Shown here piece by piece: positions 1-8,763 of a stretch of 64,000 nucleotides of DNA. Both the position numbers and the translations under genes were made by a program. Position 1 is the first letter of the stretch. Each line of letters starts with the position of its first letter. Below the pieces are notes generated by a model. That model did no database searches. It was not told the DNA's origin and was given only the letters and a program-made list of their open reading frames with translations. This DNA comes from CAKVOD01 sp964606505 (lineage in GTDB: Bacteria; Bacillota; Clostridia; Christensenellales; UBA1242), in NCBI GenBank assembly GCA_964606505.1, contig CAZSGM010000002.1, positions 124,001 to 188,000 of the forward strand. Reading direction: 5' to 3'.

Positions 1-1
1 T

Positions 2-2113
2 AAGACCGCCTTATCGGTCAAAGCAAAAACACTACCCACGACACAACTGTGCCTGTGGTTTTTGTTGTTGTGTACAGTAGTAGTTTTAACACTAACGCCA
101 ATATTTGGAGCGCGGAAATCGCAAGTTGACGCGGGTCAATCAAGCGAAGGAACGCAATTTACAAATGCTCCTTGGGTAAAAGTCAATACTGGTAATGCGT
201 TGTTTATTAGCGACGCAAATGGGGGTGGTGTTAGCGCAGAGACACTTTACGATTTACTGTTGCAAGTAAATAAATCTCAAGTTTGGGTAGACTCTACAAG
301 CAATTTGTATAAAATGGAAACATCTACCCAAAACACAAGTGTTACTGAAAACACTTATTATTTATCGGCTAAGAACTTCAGTAAACTGGATGAGCCACAT
401 GTGGTTGCAGACGGCCTCAATGCAATCACAACAGCGCAATTGCAATTGAAGTTGTTTGATGGCGCAACTTTAGGCGCAATTGAAACAACTGACAATAGTG
501 GAGATGGGGCAGTTAATATAGATGGCGCGAGTTCTCTTTTTTATCAAGCAGTGTACCGCTCAATGGATTCTAGCAGGGATGTACTCACGCTCTATATTAA
601 TAGTGGATACGGCAGTGCGTATTTTGACAATACGCCCGATTCCTCTGATAACTATTATGCGTATTATACGGACAGTAATTTGAGGGAGGTAGTACAAGGC
701 ACATATTCAGCGCTTACAAATGCTTATTCTAATTTAAACTCGTTTGTGGTTGCGCCTGACGCGCTCCCAGGGAAATGGCAAAGTAGTGCGTATCAAACAT
801 ATTTAGGGGTTGGCGTTACTGTTCCTTCTCCTTCAGATAACTTTAACGCAGGTGTAAGTTATTTAGCTGATACTACTAGTGCTATTAAAGGGGTTGTTAA
901 CAATGGGCTTGATGGATTAACTGATATTATAGATGACGAGGCAACTGCGACTAACAGTGGTACGTGGTACACCCGCAAAGTGTTGCATAATACATGGACA
1001 GAAATAAACGATATAACAACGGAAAATACGCCATATAAAGATAAATTTTGGGTTCCAAGCGCATATGAAGTTATTTATAGGAGTGCAGTAACAGATGCAG
1101 GTCCTAATTCAGCAAGTAGTTCTAGCGCAGACGCAACACTATCTGGTGGTAATACAGGTGGCACAGATGGGGAGTTAGATGGGCGCAGTGGATTGTGGGA
1201 ACTTAATGGTTATGATCGTGCAAGCGGGGGAGAATTGTGGACTAGGTCGGGGAGTAGGTTCTCTTCCAAAATGGCGGTTACTTTAACCAATAGTGGGAGT
1301 GTTACTAATATTATGCCTAATAGTAGTATCAATGTAAGCAGCAGCAAGGGAGTGCGGGCGGCGCTCCACCTTGACATAAGGGCGTTGGCGGATGAGTATC
1401 TTTCCAAGATAACTGCAAATCAGTTGTTGGCAGACGGAACGTCGAGCGCAATAACAGCGATAGTTACAGCCAACGAAACGCGTCAAAATGTCCTTTCTAC
1501 CCACAACTATTCAAACTACACTGTTCCAAGCGCAACGGCGGACAATTACAAAAAAGTTATAACTTTTAACGCTGGCAGCGGGGAAACCCAAGTCAAGTCT
1601 TTCACGCTTAAGGCGGGAAACATAGAAAAGACTATCAATGTTGTCGGCATAAGCGGCAGTGGCACAAGAGAAACAACCAAAGACCTCTGCGACTATTCAT
1701 ACACTTATGAAAACGGACAACTCAAAGTAACCGTCAGCAACGTCCAAACGCGCACTCTCAATGTACAAGCGAATGTAGATGGATACACAACACTCAATCT
1801 TAGCGTAACCAACAGCGCGCCCAACAGCCTGTTAGTCTTGCATTTTTTTAACGGCAGCGACAAATTGGGAGAATGTAGTTTTGTTTATAGCGGCGGCGCG
1901 CAAACCGCAAGCATAACGCTACCACAAAACGAAACAATTCGCATTCTCGCAACAAAGCCATTTACTAGCCGCGTAAGGTTTGAACTCGGCGGCAGTGAAA
2001 TTACGGCAGTAGGAACATCAACTTGGGAAATTCCTACAGGTACGTCTTCAACTCTAACCCTAACTGTAACTCTTACAGGCGACGGCAGTTGGAGCAACTC
2101 AATCGTAATTTAG
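2..2113 (+). CDS. Membrane-anchored surface protein, 5' end outside the window
   Basis: The reading frame is open to the first bases of the window, and the residues before the hydrophobic segment (KAKTLPTTQLCLW) match the paralogue just downstream, so the true start lies upstream. A single hydrophobic segment (LLLCTVVVLTLTPIF) is followed by a long Ser/Thr/Asn-rich, presumably extracellular part of about 650 residues. Near residue 330-440 the pattern FWVPSAYEVIYR ... DGRSGLWELNGYDRA ... LWTRSGS ... GVRAALHLDI resembles the C-type-lectin-like DUF6273 type of domain (W-LPS, WLRSP, VRPAL); this is a pattern match by eye only. The C-terminal about 150 residues form a beta-rich module ending TGDGSWSNSIVI, shared with the neighbour. 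No LPxTG motif or C-terminal membrane segment is visible. Function unknown; an adhesin or surface-layer component is an inference. Confidence 0.8.
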   Translation, partial: KTALSVKAKTLPTTQLCLWFLLLCTVVVLTLTPIFGARKSQVDAGQSSEGTQFTNAPWVKVNTGNALFISDANGGGVSAETLYDLLLQVNKSQVWVDSTSNLYKMETSTQNTSVTENTYYLSAKNFSKLDEPHVVADGLNAITTAQLQLKLFDGATLGAIETTDNSGDGAVNIDGASSLFYQAVYRSMDSSRDVLTLYINSGYGSAYFDNTPDSSDNYYAYYTDSNLREVVQGTYSALTNAYSNLNSFVVAPDALPGKWQSSAYQTYLGVGVTVPSPSDNFNAGVSYLADTTSAIKGVVNNGLDGLTDIIDDEATATNSGTWYTRKVLHNTWTEINDITTENTPYKDKFWVPSAYEVIYRSAVTDAGPNSASSSSADATLSGGNTGGTDGELDGRSGLWELNGYDRASGGELWTRSGSRFSSKMAVTLTNSGSVTNIMPNSSINVSSSKGVRAALHLDIRALADEYLSKITANQLLADGTSSAITAIVTANETRQNVLSTHNYSNYTVPSATADNYKKVITFNAGSGETQVKSFTLKAGNIEKTINVVGISGSGTRETTKDLCDYSYTYENGQLKVTVSNVQTRTLNVQANVDGYTTLNLSVTNSAPNSLLVLHFFNGSDKLGECSFVYSGGAQTASITLPQNETIRILATKPFTSRVRFELGGSEITAVGTSTWEIPTGTSSTLTLTVTLTGDGSWSNSIVI

Positions 2114-2262
2114 CTGTTACTTAATTGTTATTTAAGAGTTATTTAGCTCTCGTTTAGGGACTATCTAGGTACTATTTAGCCGCACTTAATTAATTAAAGC
2201 AACAATAGAATGAATATAATAGATAACCAATGTAAAGTGGTTATCTATTTTTATAATGGGGG
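2114..2262 (+). repeat. 3' flank duplicated behind both tandem surface genes (copy 1)
   Basis: The roughly 150 bases after the stop codon are almost identical to those after the second surface gene (4798-4945), including the run of short TTATTTAG-like words, the sequence TTAATTAATTAAAGCAACAA and the terminator hairpin. The non-coding flank is more similar between copies than the coding sequences are, which points to recent duplication or gene conversion across the pair. Confidence 0.85.
2220..2254 (+). terminator. Rho-independent terminator of the first surface gene
   Basis: Ten-base-pair stem TAGATAACCA / TGGTTATCTA around an 8-base loop, followed by TTTTTAT. Confidence 0.8.
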
Positions 2263-2272
2263 TTAAAATAGT

Positions 2273-2301
2273 TTGATAAATTTTTATAGTTGTGGTATAC
2301 T
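2273..2301 (+). promoter_or_regulatory. Promoter of the second surface gene
   Basis: TTGATA, 17-base spacer, TATACT. The -10 box runs into a perfect 7-bp inverted repeat (TACTATA aaa TATAGTA, 2298-2314) that spans the expected transcription start, so it could be an operator or a start-site hairpin. Confidence 0.6.
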
Positions 2302-2547
2302 ATAAAATATAGTAGAAAGTAAGGTGTAACGTAAAAATTATAAATCATTTATACAAAAATTATGCTTAATTGAATTGTTGTATAAAAAATATCTTAATAT
2401 CTAGGCTAATTTAATAACATTAAGTTTTGTTAAAATAACTATTATCAAATAGGCGCCTTGAGATTTCAACACTTGATAACTTTAGAAATTTTAAAATCTG
2501 CGTGTGTTATTTATGGTTTATACTTACTTTTTTAGGAGGAAATTCTA
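2302..2547 (+). other. Long 5' leader of the phase-variable surface gene
   Basis: If the promoter at 2273-2301 is used, the transcript has a leader of about 240 bases, very AT-rich and without a clear terminator hairpin or recognisable riboswitch. It ends in a strong ribosome binding site (TTAGGAGGAAATTCTA) in front of ATG 2548. Confidence 0.4.
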
Positions 2548-4797
2548 ATGATTAAAAATACGAAAAAGCTGGGGGGGGGGGGGTATTTAGCTGCTAAAAA
2601 TAACAGTATACTCGCACAAAATAGGGGGTATAGCTGCAAAAATGAGCTAAATAGTGCTTTCTCACTTAAAAATTTCCGATACCTAATTAATGATAATGAT
2701 TACAAATTAGATTGCAATAAAACAAATATAAATGCAAGTTACAAAAGAGTAAATAAAAGACTGCCATATTTTGCTAAAGCAAAAAGGTTATCAATTACGC
2801 AACTATGTTTGTGGTTTTTGTTGTTGTGTACTGTGGTTGTTTTGACGCTTACTCCAATATTTAGTTCAAAAAAGTTCCCAGTTAATGCAGGGCAAACGAG
2901 CGTTAGAACGCAATTCACAAATGCCCCTTGGGTGAAAGTGAATGACGGGACAGCGTTATTTACAAGTGGAAGTGGAATAAATGCAACGACGCTTTACGAC
3001 CTACTTTTGCAAGTAAACAAATCACAAGTATGGGTAGACTCGGCGACAAATACTGCCTTATATAAAACAGAAACATCTGTTAGTAATCCAACTATTAGCG
3101 CGGGGCAAAATGTTTACTATCTTTCTGCTAAAAACTTCGGCAAATTGAACGATGGTTCTGCAAATCAAAGCGCAAAAGGAAATGCGCAAATACAAGTAAA
3201 GTTGTTTGATGGTGCAGCTTTAGATCCTATAACGACAACCGAAGATGCCAATTTAGACATTAATGGCGCTACGACTGTATTATGGCAGGTAGTTTACCGT
3301 TCAATGGCTTTAACGGATTCAACTGGGCAAAAAAATGATGTGCTTACATTGTACATGAATAATAAATATTGTACCACTGAATTTGGCGATTCATACGGGT
3401 ACTATGGTGGTAGTATCATAAGGCAAGTTGCCAAAGGAACATACGAGAAATTAAAAGCAACATATACAATACTAGACAATTATATTGTTGCGCCTCAAAA
3501 CATCCCAGGGTTATGGCAAAGCAGTGAATATCAAACGGGTCAAACGACAGCAACATTCACAGATAGAGTAAGTACATTTACTAAAGGTGCAAGCAAAGCG
3601 TTTAGTACTGCGTCTTACGATGCGATAAATAATGGGTTAGATGGAGCAACCAATGATGATACGGATACTGTGCTATACACTAAGTGGACAGCAACTACTA
3701 CCACCACAGACACATATAGTGATAAACTTTGGGTGCCAAGTAACTATGAAGTAATATATAGGGGTAGTGTTACAGACGGCACGACGAGTTCTTTAACCGC
3801 ATATTTATCTTCTTCAGATGAAAGCACATGGCTAAATAATGGAGAGAGCGGAGGTTCTGACGAGGAATTAGACGGACGAAGCGGGCTATGGGAAGTCAAT
3901 GGTTATGACCGAGCATGCGGTTCTTCGACGTGGCTGCGTTCCGGTAATTCGCAGGAATACTATGAAGCGTGCGGTTTCAGCTGGAGTGGTAACCATAACG
4001 AAGGTACTGTTGGCGGGAATGATGGCGTACGCGTAGCGCTCCATCTCAATCTGGGCTCGCTTGCAAATGCAATACTTGCAAGCATATCTGCCAGTGCGAA
4101 TGCGCCAACGGGAGTAACTAGTCCAAGTTTTACCATTGGTGGGTACGACCAAACGCTACAAACTGTCAAGCCCACATTTAACTATTCAAATTATGTGATA
4201 CCAAGTTCTAATGATGAAAGCAAAGGTAAAAGAACAATAACATTTGGAGCGGTAAACACATCAACACACAAAATTAGTTCATTTGAATTGCAGAAAGACA
4301 GTACAACGCAGACAATAAATGTTACAGGCGCAAGCGGCAGCGGAACTTGTGCGGAGATATGTGATTACTCGTATACTTATAGTAATGGGCAACTCGTTGT
4401 TAGCGTAGGAAATGTAAGCGGGACAGGCGAGTTAAAGGTGCAAGCAAACGTTGTGGAAGCGCAAACGGATATGACATTAAATTTACAAGTAACCAACAGC
4501 GCGCCAAATAGTTTGCTGGTGCTAACCATTATGAACGGAACAACCGAACTTGGGGAGTACGGCTTTGTGTACAGCGGCGGCGAGCAAACGGTTAGCGTAA
4601 CGCTCCCTAAAAACACAACAATCAAAATACTCGCAACCAAGCCATTTGGTAGCCGTGTCGAATTTGAGTTTGACAATGTTGCCGTGTCGCCAAGTGGAGT
4701 AACGAGTTACCTAATAAATACAGGTAATGCGTCCTCAAAAAACCTAACTGCAACTCTTACAGGCGACGGCAGCTGGAGTAACGCAATCATCATTTAG
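2548..4797 (+). CDS. Phase-variable candidate surface protein, paralogue of the preceding gene
   Basis: 749-residue paralogue of the upstream protein. The ATG is set by TTAGGAGG six to nine bases upstream. Codons 8-12 contain a run of 13 G (CTG GGG GGG GGG GGG), followed by a linker with two degenerate 7-residue repeats (AKNNSIL, AQNRGYS), a basic stretch and a membrane segment near residues 88-110 (LWFLLLCTVVVLTLTPIF). The rest is an extracellular Ser/Thr/Asn-rich region with the DUF6273-like pattern (LWVPSNYEVIYRG, DGRSGLWEVNGYDRA, WLRSGN, GVRVALHLNL) and a C-terminal module ending TGDGSWSNAIII. With 13 G the frame is open; 12 or 14 G would terminate or garble the protein before the membrane segment. 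The N-terminal extension looks cytoplasmic. Function unknown; a variable adhesin or antigen is inferred. Confidence 0.85.
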   Translation: MIKNTKKLGGGGYLAAKNNSILAQNRGYSCKNELNSAFSLKNFRYLINDNDYKLDCNKTNINASYKRVNKRLPYFAKAKRLSITQLCLWFLLLCTVVVLTLTPIFSSKKFPVNAGQTSVRTQFTNAPWVKVNDGTALFTSGSGINATTLYDLLLQVNKSQVWVDSATNTALYKTETSVSNPTISAGQNVYYLSAKNFGKLNDGSANQSAKGNAQIQVKLFDGAALDPITTTEDANLDINGATTVLWQVVYRSMALTDSTGQKNDVLTLYMNNKYCTTEFGDSYGYYGGSIIRQVAKGTYEKLKATYTILDNYIVAPQNIPGLWQSSEYQTGQTTATFTDRVSTFTKGASKAFSTASYDAINNGLDGATNDDTDTVLYTKWTATTTTTDTYSDKLWVPSNYEVIYRGSVTDGTTSSLTAYLSSSDESTWLNNGESGGSDEELDGRSGLWEVNGYDRACGSSTWLRSGNSQEYYEACGFSWSGNHNEGTVGGNDGVRVALHLNLGSLANAILASISASANAPTGVTSPSFTIGGYDQTLQTVKPTFNYSNYVIPSSNDESKGKRTITFGAVNTSTHKISSFELQKDSTTQTINVTGASGSGTCAEICDYSYTYSNGQLVVSVGNVSGTGELKVQANVVEAQTDMTLNLQVTNSAPNSLLVLTIMNGTTELGEYGFVYSGGEQTVSVTLPKNTTIKILATKPFGSRVEFEFDNVAVSPSGVTSYLINTGNASSKNLTATLTGDGSWSNAIII
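2571..2583 (+). repeat. Poly-G tract (13 G) inside coding sequence
   Basis: Uninterrupted run of 13 G at codons 8-12 of the second surface gene. Long G runs of this kind are hypermutable by slipped-strand mispairing and are a known phase-variation mechanism in surface loci of other bacteria. The sequenced state is in frame (ON). Confidence 0.8.
2593..2634 (+). repeat. Two degenerate 21-nt units encoding AKNNSIL-AQNRGYS
   Basis: Two adjacent 21-base units beginning GCTAAAAATAACAGT and GCACAAAATAGG. They align with the 21-base units at 21072-21113 and 37358-37399 in unrelated genes (consensus peptide AKNxSIP). This is the most diverged of the three copies. Confidence 0.5.
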
Positions 4798-4945
4798 CCG
4801 TTACTTAGTTGTTATTTAAGAGTTATTTAACTGTCGTTTAGGGACTACCTAGGTGCTATTTAGTCGCACTTAATTAATTAAAGCAACAATAGAATGAACA
4901 TAATAGATAACCAATGTAAAGCGGTTATCTTTTTTATAATGGGAG
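4798..4945 (+). repeat. 3' flank duplicated behind both tandem surface genes (copy 2)
   Basis: Near-identical copy of 2114-2262, starting at the stop codon and ending just after the terminator. Confidence 0.85.
4905..4937 (+). terminator. Rho-independent terminator of the second surface gene
   Basis: Stem AGATAACC / GGTTATCT with a 10-base loop, followed by TTTTTTAT. Confidence 0.8.
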
Positions 4946-5309
4946 TGCGTAGGCGAATATTGTTGAAAATAGATAAATAAATTGAATTTATGCTTAAAAT
5001 TGCTTGATAGGTTATATATTCCATATGGCGCACGCGTAGGCGCCGTCACAACAAACAAAGCCGTGGGGGGAAATTAAGTGTATATAAATAAATTGATATC
5101 GACAAAAAAGCGTGGGTGTACAAAAACAGGGGAATGCCAAGCCGCGCGTCGGGTGTGCATAAAAGCGCGAAAAAGCGTGCGGATAAAAGTAGTAAAATCT
5201 CAAATTGTGCGGCAGGAGCGAATAGAAGTGGCGCAAAACATTTTAGGTATTGATTGCTTTATTTATAAATTGTTGCGTTCAGTTAATTTGTAATTATCGC
5301 CAAAATCCA
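4946..5309 (+). other. Intergenic region with one doubtful short ORF
   Basis: Holds a GTG-started ORF at 5078-5293 (71 codons, very Lys/Arg-rich, e.g. RRVCIKARKSVRIKVVKS) preceded by GGGGGG seven bases upstream. It has no recognisable domain and no clear promoter, so I do not call it a gene. Confidence 0.3.
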
Positions 5310-5338
5310 TTGTAAAAAGTAGCCGAGTGTGTTATAAT
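5310..5338 (+). promoter_or_regulatory. Promoter of the M16 peptidase gene
   Basis: TTGTAA, 17-base spacer, TATAAT, about 90 bases ahead of the start codon. Confidence 0.65.
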
Positions 5339-5427
5339 TATAACAATAAATGGTTACTGCAGTTAGGGAAGCCCGCGGGAGGTAGTTGACCTTGATTGCG
5401 AAAAGCAGCGTTACAAAGGAGAGGGAA

Positions 5428-6711
5428 ATGAAGAAACTAAAAGATTATAAGATACATACATTTTCAAACGGCGCAGTTATTGTTTTAAAGCCAATCAAAG
5501 GCAAGAAATTTACTGCGGTAAGAATGGGGTTTAGGTCGGGGGCGTTGTGCGACGAGGTTGCAGGAACGGCACATTTTTTGGAGCACGTGCTGTTTTTAGG
5601 AACAGAAAAGCGCACGCGTGAACAAATTGATTCGGATAGGGACACAATTAAGCGTCTGAACGCAGGAACGAGTTTGTTTACAACGCTGGTTTCGTTTAAG
5701 CGTGCAAATCGTTACCTCGACGAAGTTTTTGAGTTTGCGAGTGATATTACGGTAAACACGAAGTTTAATACGGCGGAGATTAACAAGGAGCGCGAGGTTA
5801 TTCGCAACGAAATTGCAATCGCGAAAGAGCGGGACGCCCGAGATGTCGGGATGCACCACCTCACGCTTTTCAGCAACTACTTTAACAAGCCTACGTGCGC
5901 AATACTGGGCGACGACATTGACAAAATTACAAGGAAAGACCTTGAGACGTTTAGGGATAAACACTATGTTGCCCAAAACTTCATTATGTTCGTCTGCTCA
6001 AGTTTGCCGATGTCGAGATTTGTAAAACTCTATGAGAAGTACATTGCCAAGAATTTGAAAGTTGACGAAAGTTACAAAATAGCAACATATGATTTCACGT
6101 CTAAAAAGCCGAGCAAACTCCAAATCGTGAAGTATGAGCAGGACAAAGTGGACGTCAAGATTTCAATTGAGATACCGTTTGGTATTCACAACATTAAAAG
6201 CAAGTTGGGCTGGCTTTTCTGGACGCAACTGATAACCAGCGGCAGCGACATTTATAACGCGCTGCGCAAGAAAGGACTCGTGTACAAGTACTATGCTTCT
6301 ATTGCTGAACACGGTTACAGCACAATGATGTCGTTCAATTTCTCCACCGCAAAGGAGAACATTAAAAAGGTTATCGACGAGATTTCAAAGGGCGTCCAAA
6401 ATAGATACAAGAACGGGATTAGCGAGTCGGAGTTTGAGATTATCCGCAAGCGCATAAGAATTTCAAAGGACGAGTCCGAGGGCTCTCCTGTCGAGTATAA
6501 ACTTGACGATATGGTTTACGCCTACACCGAGGATATTTTAATTGACAAAATCAGACACGAAAAGGAACTCAAGAAAATAACAATCGACGAGATAAACAGT
6601 TACATTAGGTTATATAATAACAAAAACAACAAACTTTGGGTAACAGCGCTCGGAAAACTCACCGAAAAAGACATTTACACGCTTGAAACAATTCAAAAGA
6701 AACTGCTTTAG
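5428..6711 (+). CDS. M16 family zinc peptidase
   Basis: 427-residue protein of the pitrilysin/insulinase (M16) family. The inverted zinc motif HxxEH is at residues 49-53 (HFLEH), and the third ligand is probably the Glu about 75 residues later in IRNEI. The C-terminal half carries the family's Arg/Tyr signature region (ALRKKGLVYKYY), so it looks like an active, single-chain, half-length M16 enzyme acting in the cytoplasm (no signal peptide). ATG 5428 was chosen over the earlier in-frame TTG 5386 because AAAGGAGAG lies just upstream. Clostridial M16 enzymes often occur as an active/inactive pair; no partner is adjacent here. Substrate unknown. Confidence 0.88.
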   Translation: MKKLKDYKIHTFSNGAVIVLKPIKGKKFTAVRMGFRSGALCDEVAGTAHFLEHVLFLGTEKRTREQIDSDRDTIKRLNAGTSLFTTLVSFKRANRYLDEVFEFASDITVNTKFNTAEINKEREVIRNEIAIAKERDARDVGMHHLTLFSNYFNKPTCAILGDDIDKITRKDLETFRDKHYVAQNFIMFVCSSLPMSRFVKLYEKYIAKNLKVDESYKIATYDFTSKKPSKLQIVKYEQDKVDVKISIEIPFGIHNIKSKLGWLFWTQLITSGSDIYNALRKKGLVYKYYASIAEHGYSTMMSFNFSTAKENIKKVIDEISKGVQNRYKNGISESEFEIIRKRIRISKDESEGSPVEYKLDDMVYAYTEDILIDKIRHEKELKKITIDEINSYIRLYNNKNNKLWVTALGKLTEKDIYTLETIQKKLL

Positions 6712-6863
6712 GCGTGGCGTACGGCTGAGCATTTGACCGTGGGTAGCGCGACGTATTTTTGTGCGATCAACGCCGATATTTAGAAGCGGCGCAACACTGA
6801 ATGTTTGAAAGTGGCGGCGCGGGTTGAAAATAGCAAAGGAGTTGGCAAATTTAAAAAATCGTA

Positions 6864-6892
6864 TTGACAGATGCACGAATTTATTGTATAAT
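6864..6892 (+). promoter_or_regulatory. Near-perfect consensus promoter
   Basis: TTGACA, 17-base spacer, TATAAT, ending 21 bases before ATG 6914. The strongest sigma-A promoter match in the window. Confidence 0.85.
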
Positions 6893-6913
6893 AACTTTAA
6901 AGGGTGGTGCATT

Positions 6914-7612
6914 ATGAGAAAACATTATACCGAAGAAATGCTTGAAGGGTTGGTTGCTCCGTGTCCTAAAAGTCAAGTTTCGAGTAACGGCTGTGCTACG
7001 AGCGTGATTGAATTCTATAACGCGAAGCAGAGATTGGAAAAACAAAACGAAAAGGCGAAGAATAAGCACGAAATTCGCACTGATGACACGGTTAAAACTG
7101 TTGGCTCGCAGACGGATGCAATGGTTGCCAATTTGAAGGAGACAATTGAGGCGGCAAGACAAATGGAGGCAGACTTGAGGGGTGGGGTTGAGCAAGAAGC
7201 AAAACAATTTGAGACTATGCTTGTTGAGTTTGACCGCGAGTTGCAGGAAAACAAAACTGTCAATGCAACGAACCCGTTTGAGTTCACAAAACGCCTTGAG
7301 AAGGACAAAAAAGAATTGAAGGGCGCGTACACAAAGTTGAGAGAGACGCTCATTTCATATTCAAAGGTTGAGCAACAATTGAAGGCTTGCGAGAAAAAGA
7401 CAAACAGCGTCATTCCAAAAGTTTCAAAGGCGTCAAGTAAAGAGGTTTTTGACAAGTTTGTGGACGACACAATGGATGACATTATTGATTTAAAGACAGT
7501 TTTTAACAGCAACAAAGAGTTGAGTGAGAAAAAGTTTTCAGAGTTAAAGGCAAGATACAACGCAGAGTTAATGCAGGCAAGTTTGATTGTAGAGAGTTTG
7601 CTTGTTCGTTAG
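6914..7612 (+). CDS. Hypothetical coiled-coil protein
   Basis: 232 residues, highly charged, with no signal peptide or membrane segment. Residues about 38-170 are rich in Lys/Glu/Gln heptad-like stretches (AKQRLEKQNEKAKNKHE, LEKDKKELKGAYTKLRETL), suggesting a long coiled coil. ATG 6914 is chosen because it sits one short leader downstream of the consensus promoter; the in-frame start further upstream at 6824 would lie before the promoter. It is a single-gene unit bounded by its own promoter and terminator. I do not recognise the family. The very strong promoter suggests an abundant cytoplasmic protein. Confidence 0.7.
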   Translation: MRKHYTEEMLEGLVAPCPKSQVSSNGCATSVIEFYNAKQRLEKQNEKAKNKHEIRTDDTVKTVGSQTDAMVANLKETIEAARQMEADLRGGVEQEAKQFETMLVEFDRELQENKTVNATNPFEFTKRLEKDKKELKGAYTKLRETLISYSKVEQQLKACEKKTNSVIPKVSKASSKEVFDKFVDDTMDDIIDLKTVFNSNKELSEKKFSELKARYNAELMQASLIVESLLVR

Positions 7613-7666
7613 GCTGGGTTTGTTTTAGTGCTACAGTTTAAAAGAGACAAATAAAAATTATAGAGG

Positions 7667-7695
7667 GCTAGTGCGGCGGATGTGCTAGCTTTTTT
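7667..7695 (+). terminator. Rho-independent terminator
   Basis: Stem GCTAGTGC / GTGCTAGC (two G-U pairs), 7-base loop, followed by TTTTTT. Confidence 0.75.
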
Positions 7696-7768
7696 GTTGG
7701 CACAGATGTTGCAGGTGTACACGCTGCGAAAGTGAGGCGGCAAAACACTATCAAAAACAAGAAAAATA

Positions 7769-7777
7769 TGCTATAAT
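7769..7777 (+). promoter_or_regulatory. Extended -10 promoter of deoC
   Basis: TGCTATAAT (extended -10) 30 bases before the start codon; no good -35 box at the usual distance. Confidence 0.5.
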
Positions 7778-7807
7778 TAACCGATGAGATAAACAAGGAG
7801 AATTGCT

Positions 7808-8458
7808 ATGGAATTAAACAGTTACATTGACCACACGCTTTTAAAGGCGAACGTTAGATTGTCCGAAATTGACGAGCTCTGCGCGCAGGCGGTTGAAAAC
7901 AACTTCTGCGCCGTTTGCGTCAACCCTTGCAATGTTGCTTACGCAAAGCAGAGGTTACAAAACTCGCAAGTAAAGGTTTGCACAGTTATTGGGTTTCCAC
8001 TCGGGCAGAACACGACGGAAACAAAAGTTTTTGAAACGCAAAACGCACTCGCTAGCGGCGCGGACGAAATAGATATGGTTATAAACGTTGGTAGGCTTTT
8101 GGACGGAGACCTTGAGTATGTCGCGGGCGAAATCGTCGCTGTCCGCAACGCCTGCAAAGGGAGCGTGCTAAAAGTTATAATTGAGACGTGTTACCTTGAG
8201 CATGAGCAAATCAAAACAATCACTTCAATATGCGTAACCGCCGGCGCCGACTTTGTCAAAACAAGTACAGGTTTTGGAACGCGCGGCGCCTCGCTCGATG
8301 ACGTCAAAACAATCAAGTCGGCGACAGGTAACGGCGCGCAAATCAAAGCGAGCGGCGGAATAAAAACAAGAGAGTTTGCCGAAACACTTATTTTGGCAGG
8401 CGCAACAAGAATTGGCACAAGCAGTGGAGTTCAATTAGTTAAGGAACAGAAAAAGTAG
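7808..8458 (+). CDS. deoC: Deoxyribose-phosphate aldolase
   Basis: 216-residue class I aldolase that splits 2-deoxyribose 5-phosphate into glyceraldehyde 3-phosphate and acetaldehyde in deoxynucleoside catabolism. The catalytic set is visible: Asp89 in EIDMVIN, the Schiff-base Lys151 in FVKTSTGF and Lys180 in IKASGGI. Length and N terminus (YIDHTLLK) are typical of the short bacterial DeoC. ATG 7808 follows AAGGAG. It stands alone here, without the usual deoxynucleoside phosphorylase or phosphopentomutase neighbours. Confidence 0.96.
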   Translation: MELNSYIDHTLLKANVRLSEIDELCAQAVENNFCAVCVNPCNVAYAKQRLQNSQVKVCTVIGFPLGQNTTETKVFETQNALASGADEIDMVINVGRLLDGDLEYVAGEIVAVRNACKGSVLKVIIETCYLEHEQIKTITSICVTAGADFVKTSTGFGTRGASLDDVKTIKSATGNGAQIKASGGIKTREFAETLILAGATRIGTSSGVQLVKEQKK

Positions 8459-8707
8459 TTTTAATTTTTGCGGCTTAAGTGGACGCCTTGCGTGTTAAAA
8501 TAATGTATTTTAAGCGCAAATAAAATGTTTTTTATGAGGGGTTTCTGCAAATAGAATAAATTACAGAAATTTGCTAAAAAATGCAGCATAACTGCAAAAA
8601 TAAGCAGTTTAACTGCATATTTTTGCAAGGTTAGTGCACATTTTGCACATTTGTTGCAATAAAAAACGAAATGAAAATTAAAAAATATAAAAGCCTTTTT
8701 CAATAAG
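8459..8707. other. AT-rich intergenic region with GCA-A/T repeats
   Basis: No gene is supported. The stretch 8580-8655 contains several short near-repeats of the type AACTGCAAAAATAAGCAG and TTTTGCA; they are not regular enough to call an array, and no clear terminator for deoC is seen. Confidence 0.4.
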
Positions 8708-8736
8708 TTGTGTAATCTAAAAAAATGTGCTATAAT
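8708..8736 (+). promoter_or_regulatory. Promoter of the tex-serS-argS operon
   Basis: TTGTGT, 17-base spacer, TATAAT with an extended TG motif (TGCTATAAT), 27 bases before the tex start codon. Confidence 0.7.
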
Positions 8737-8763
8737 ATGGTATTCAAATGACAGGAGAACATT

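Noticed and set aside
5078..5293. 71-codon basic ORF with GTG start
   Set aside because: No domain, no promoter, only a poly-G stretch as possible ribosome binding site, and a composition (Lys/Arg-rich) easily produced by chance in this sequence.
7015..7560. 181-codon minus-strand ORF
   Set aside because: Antisense of the coiled-coil gene, which has a consensus promoter and terminator on the plus strand; the Ser/Phe/Cys-rich translation is typical of a shadow frame.
8560..8660. Possible CRISPR-like or iteron array from recurring TGCA/AACTGCA words
   Set aside because: No constant repeat length or spacing; looks like low-complexity AT-rich sequence.
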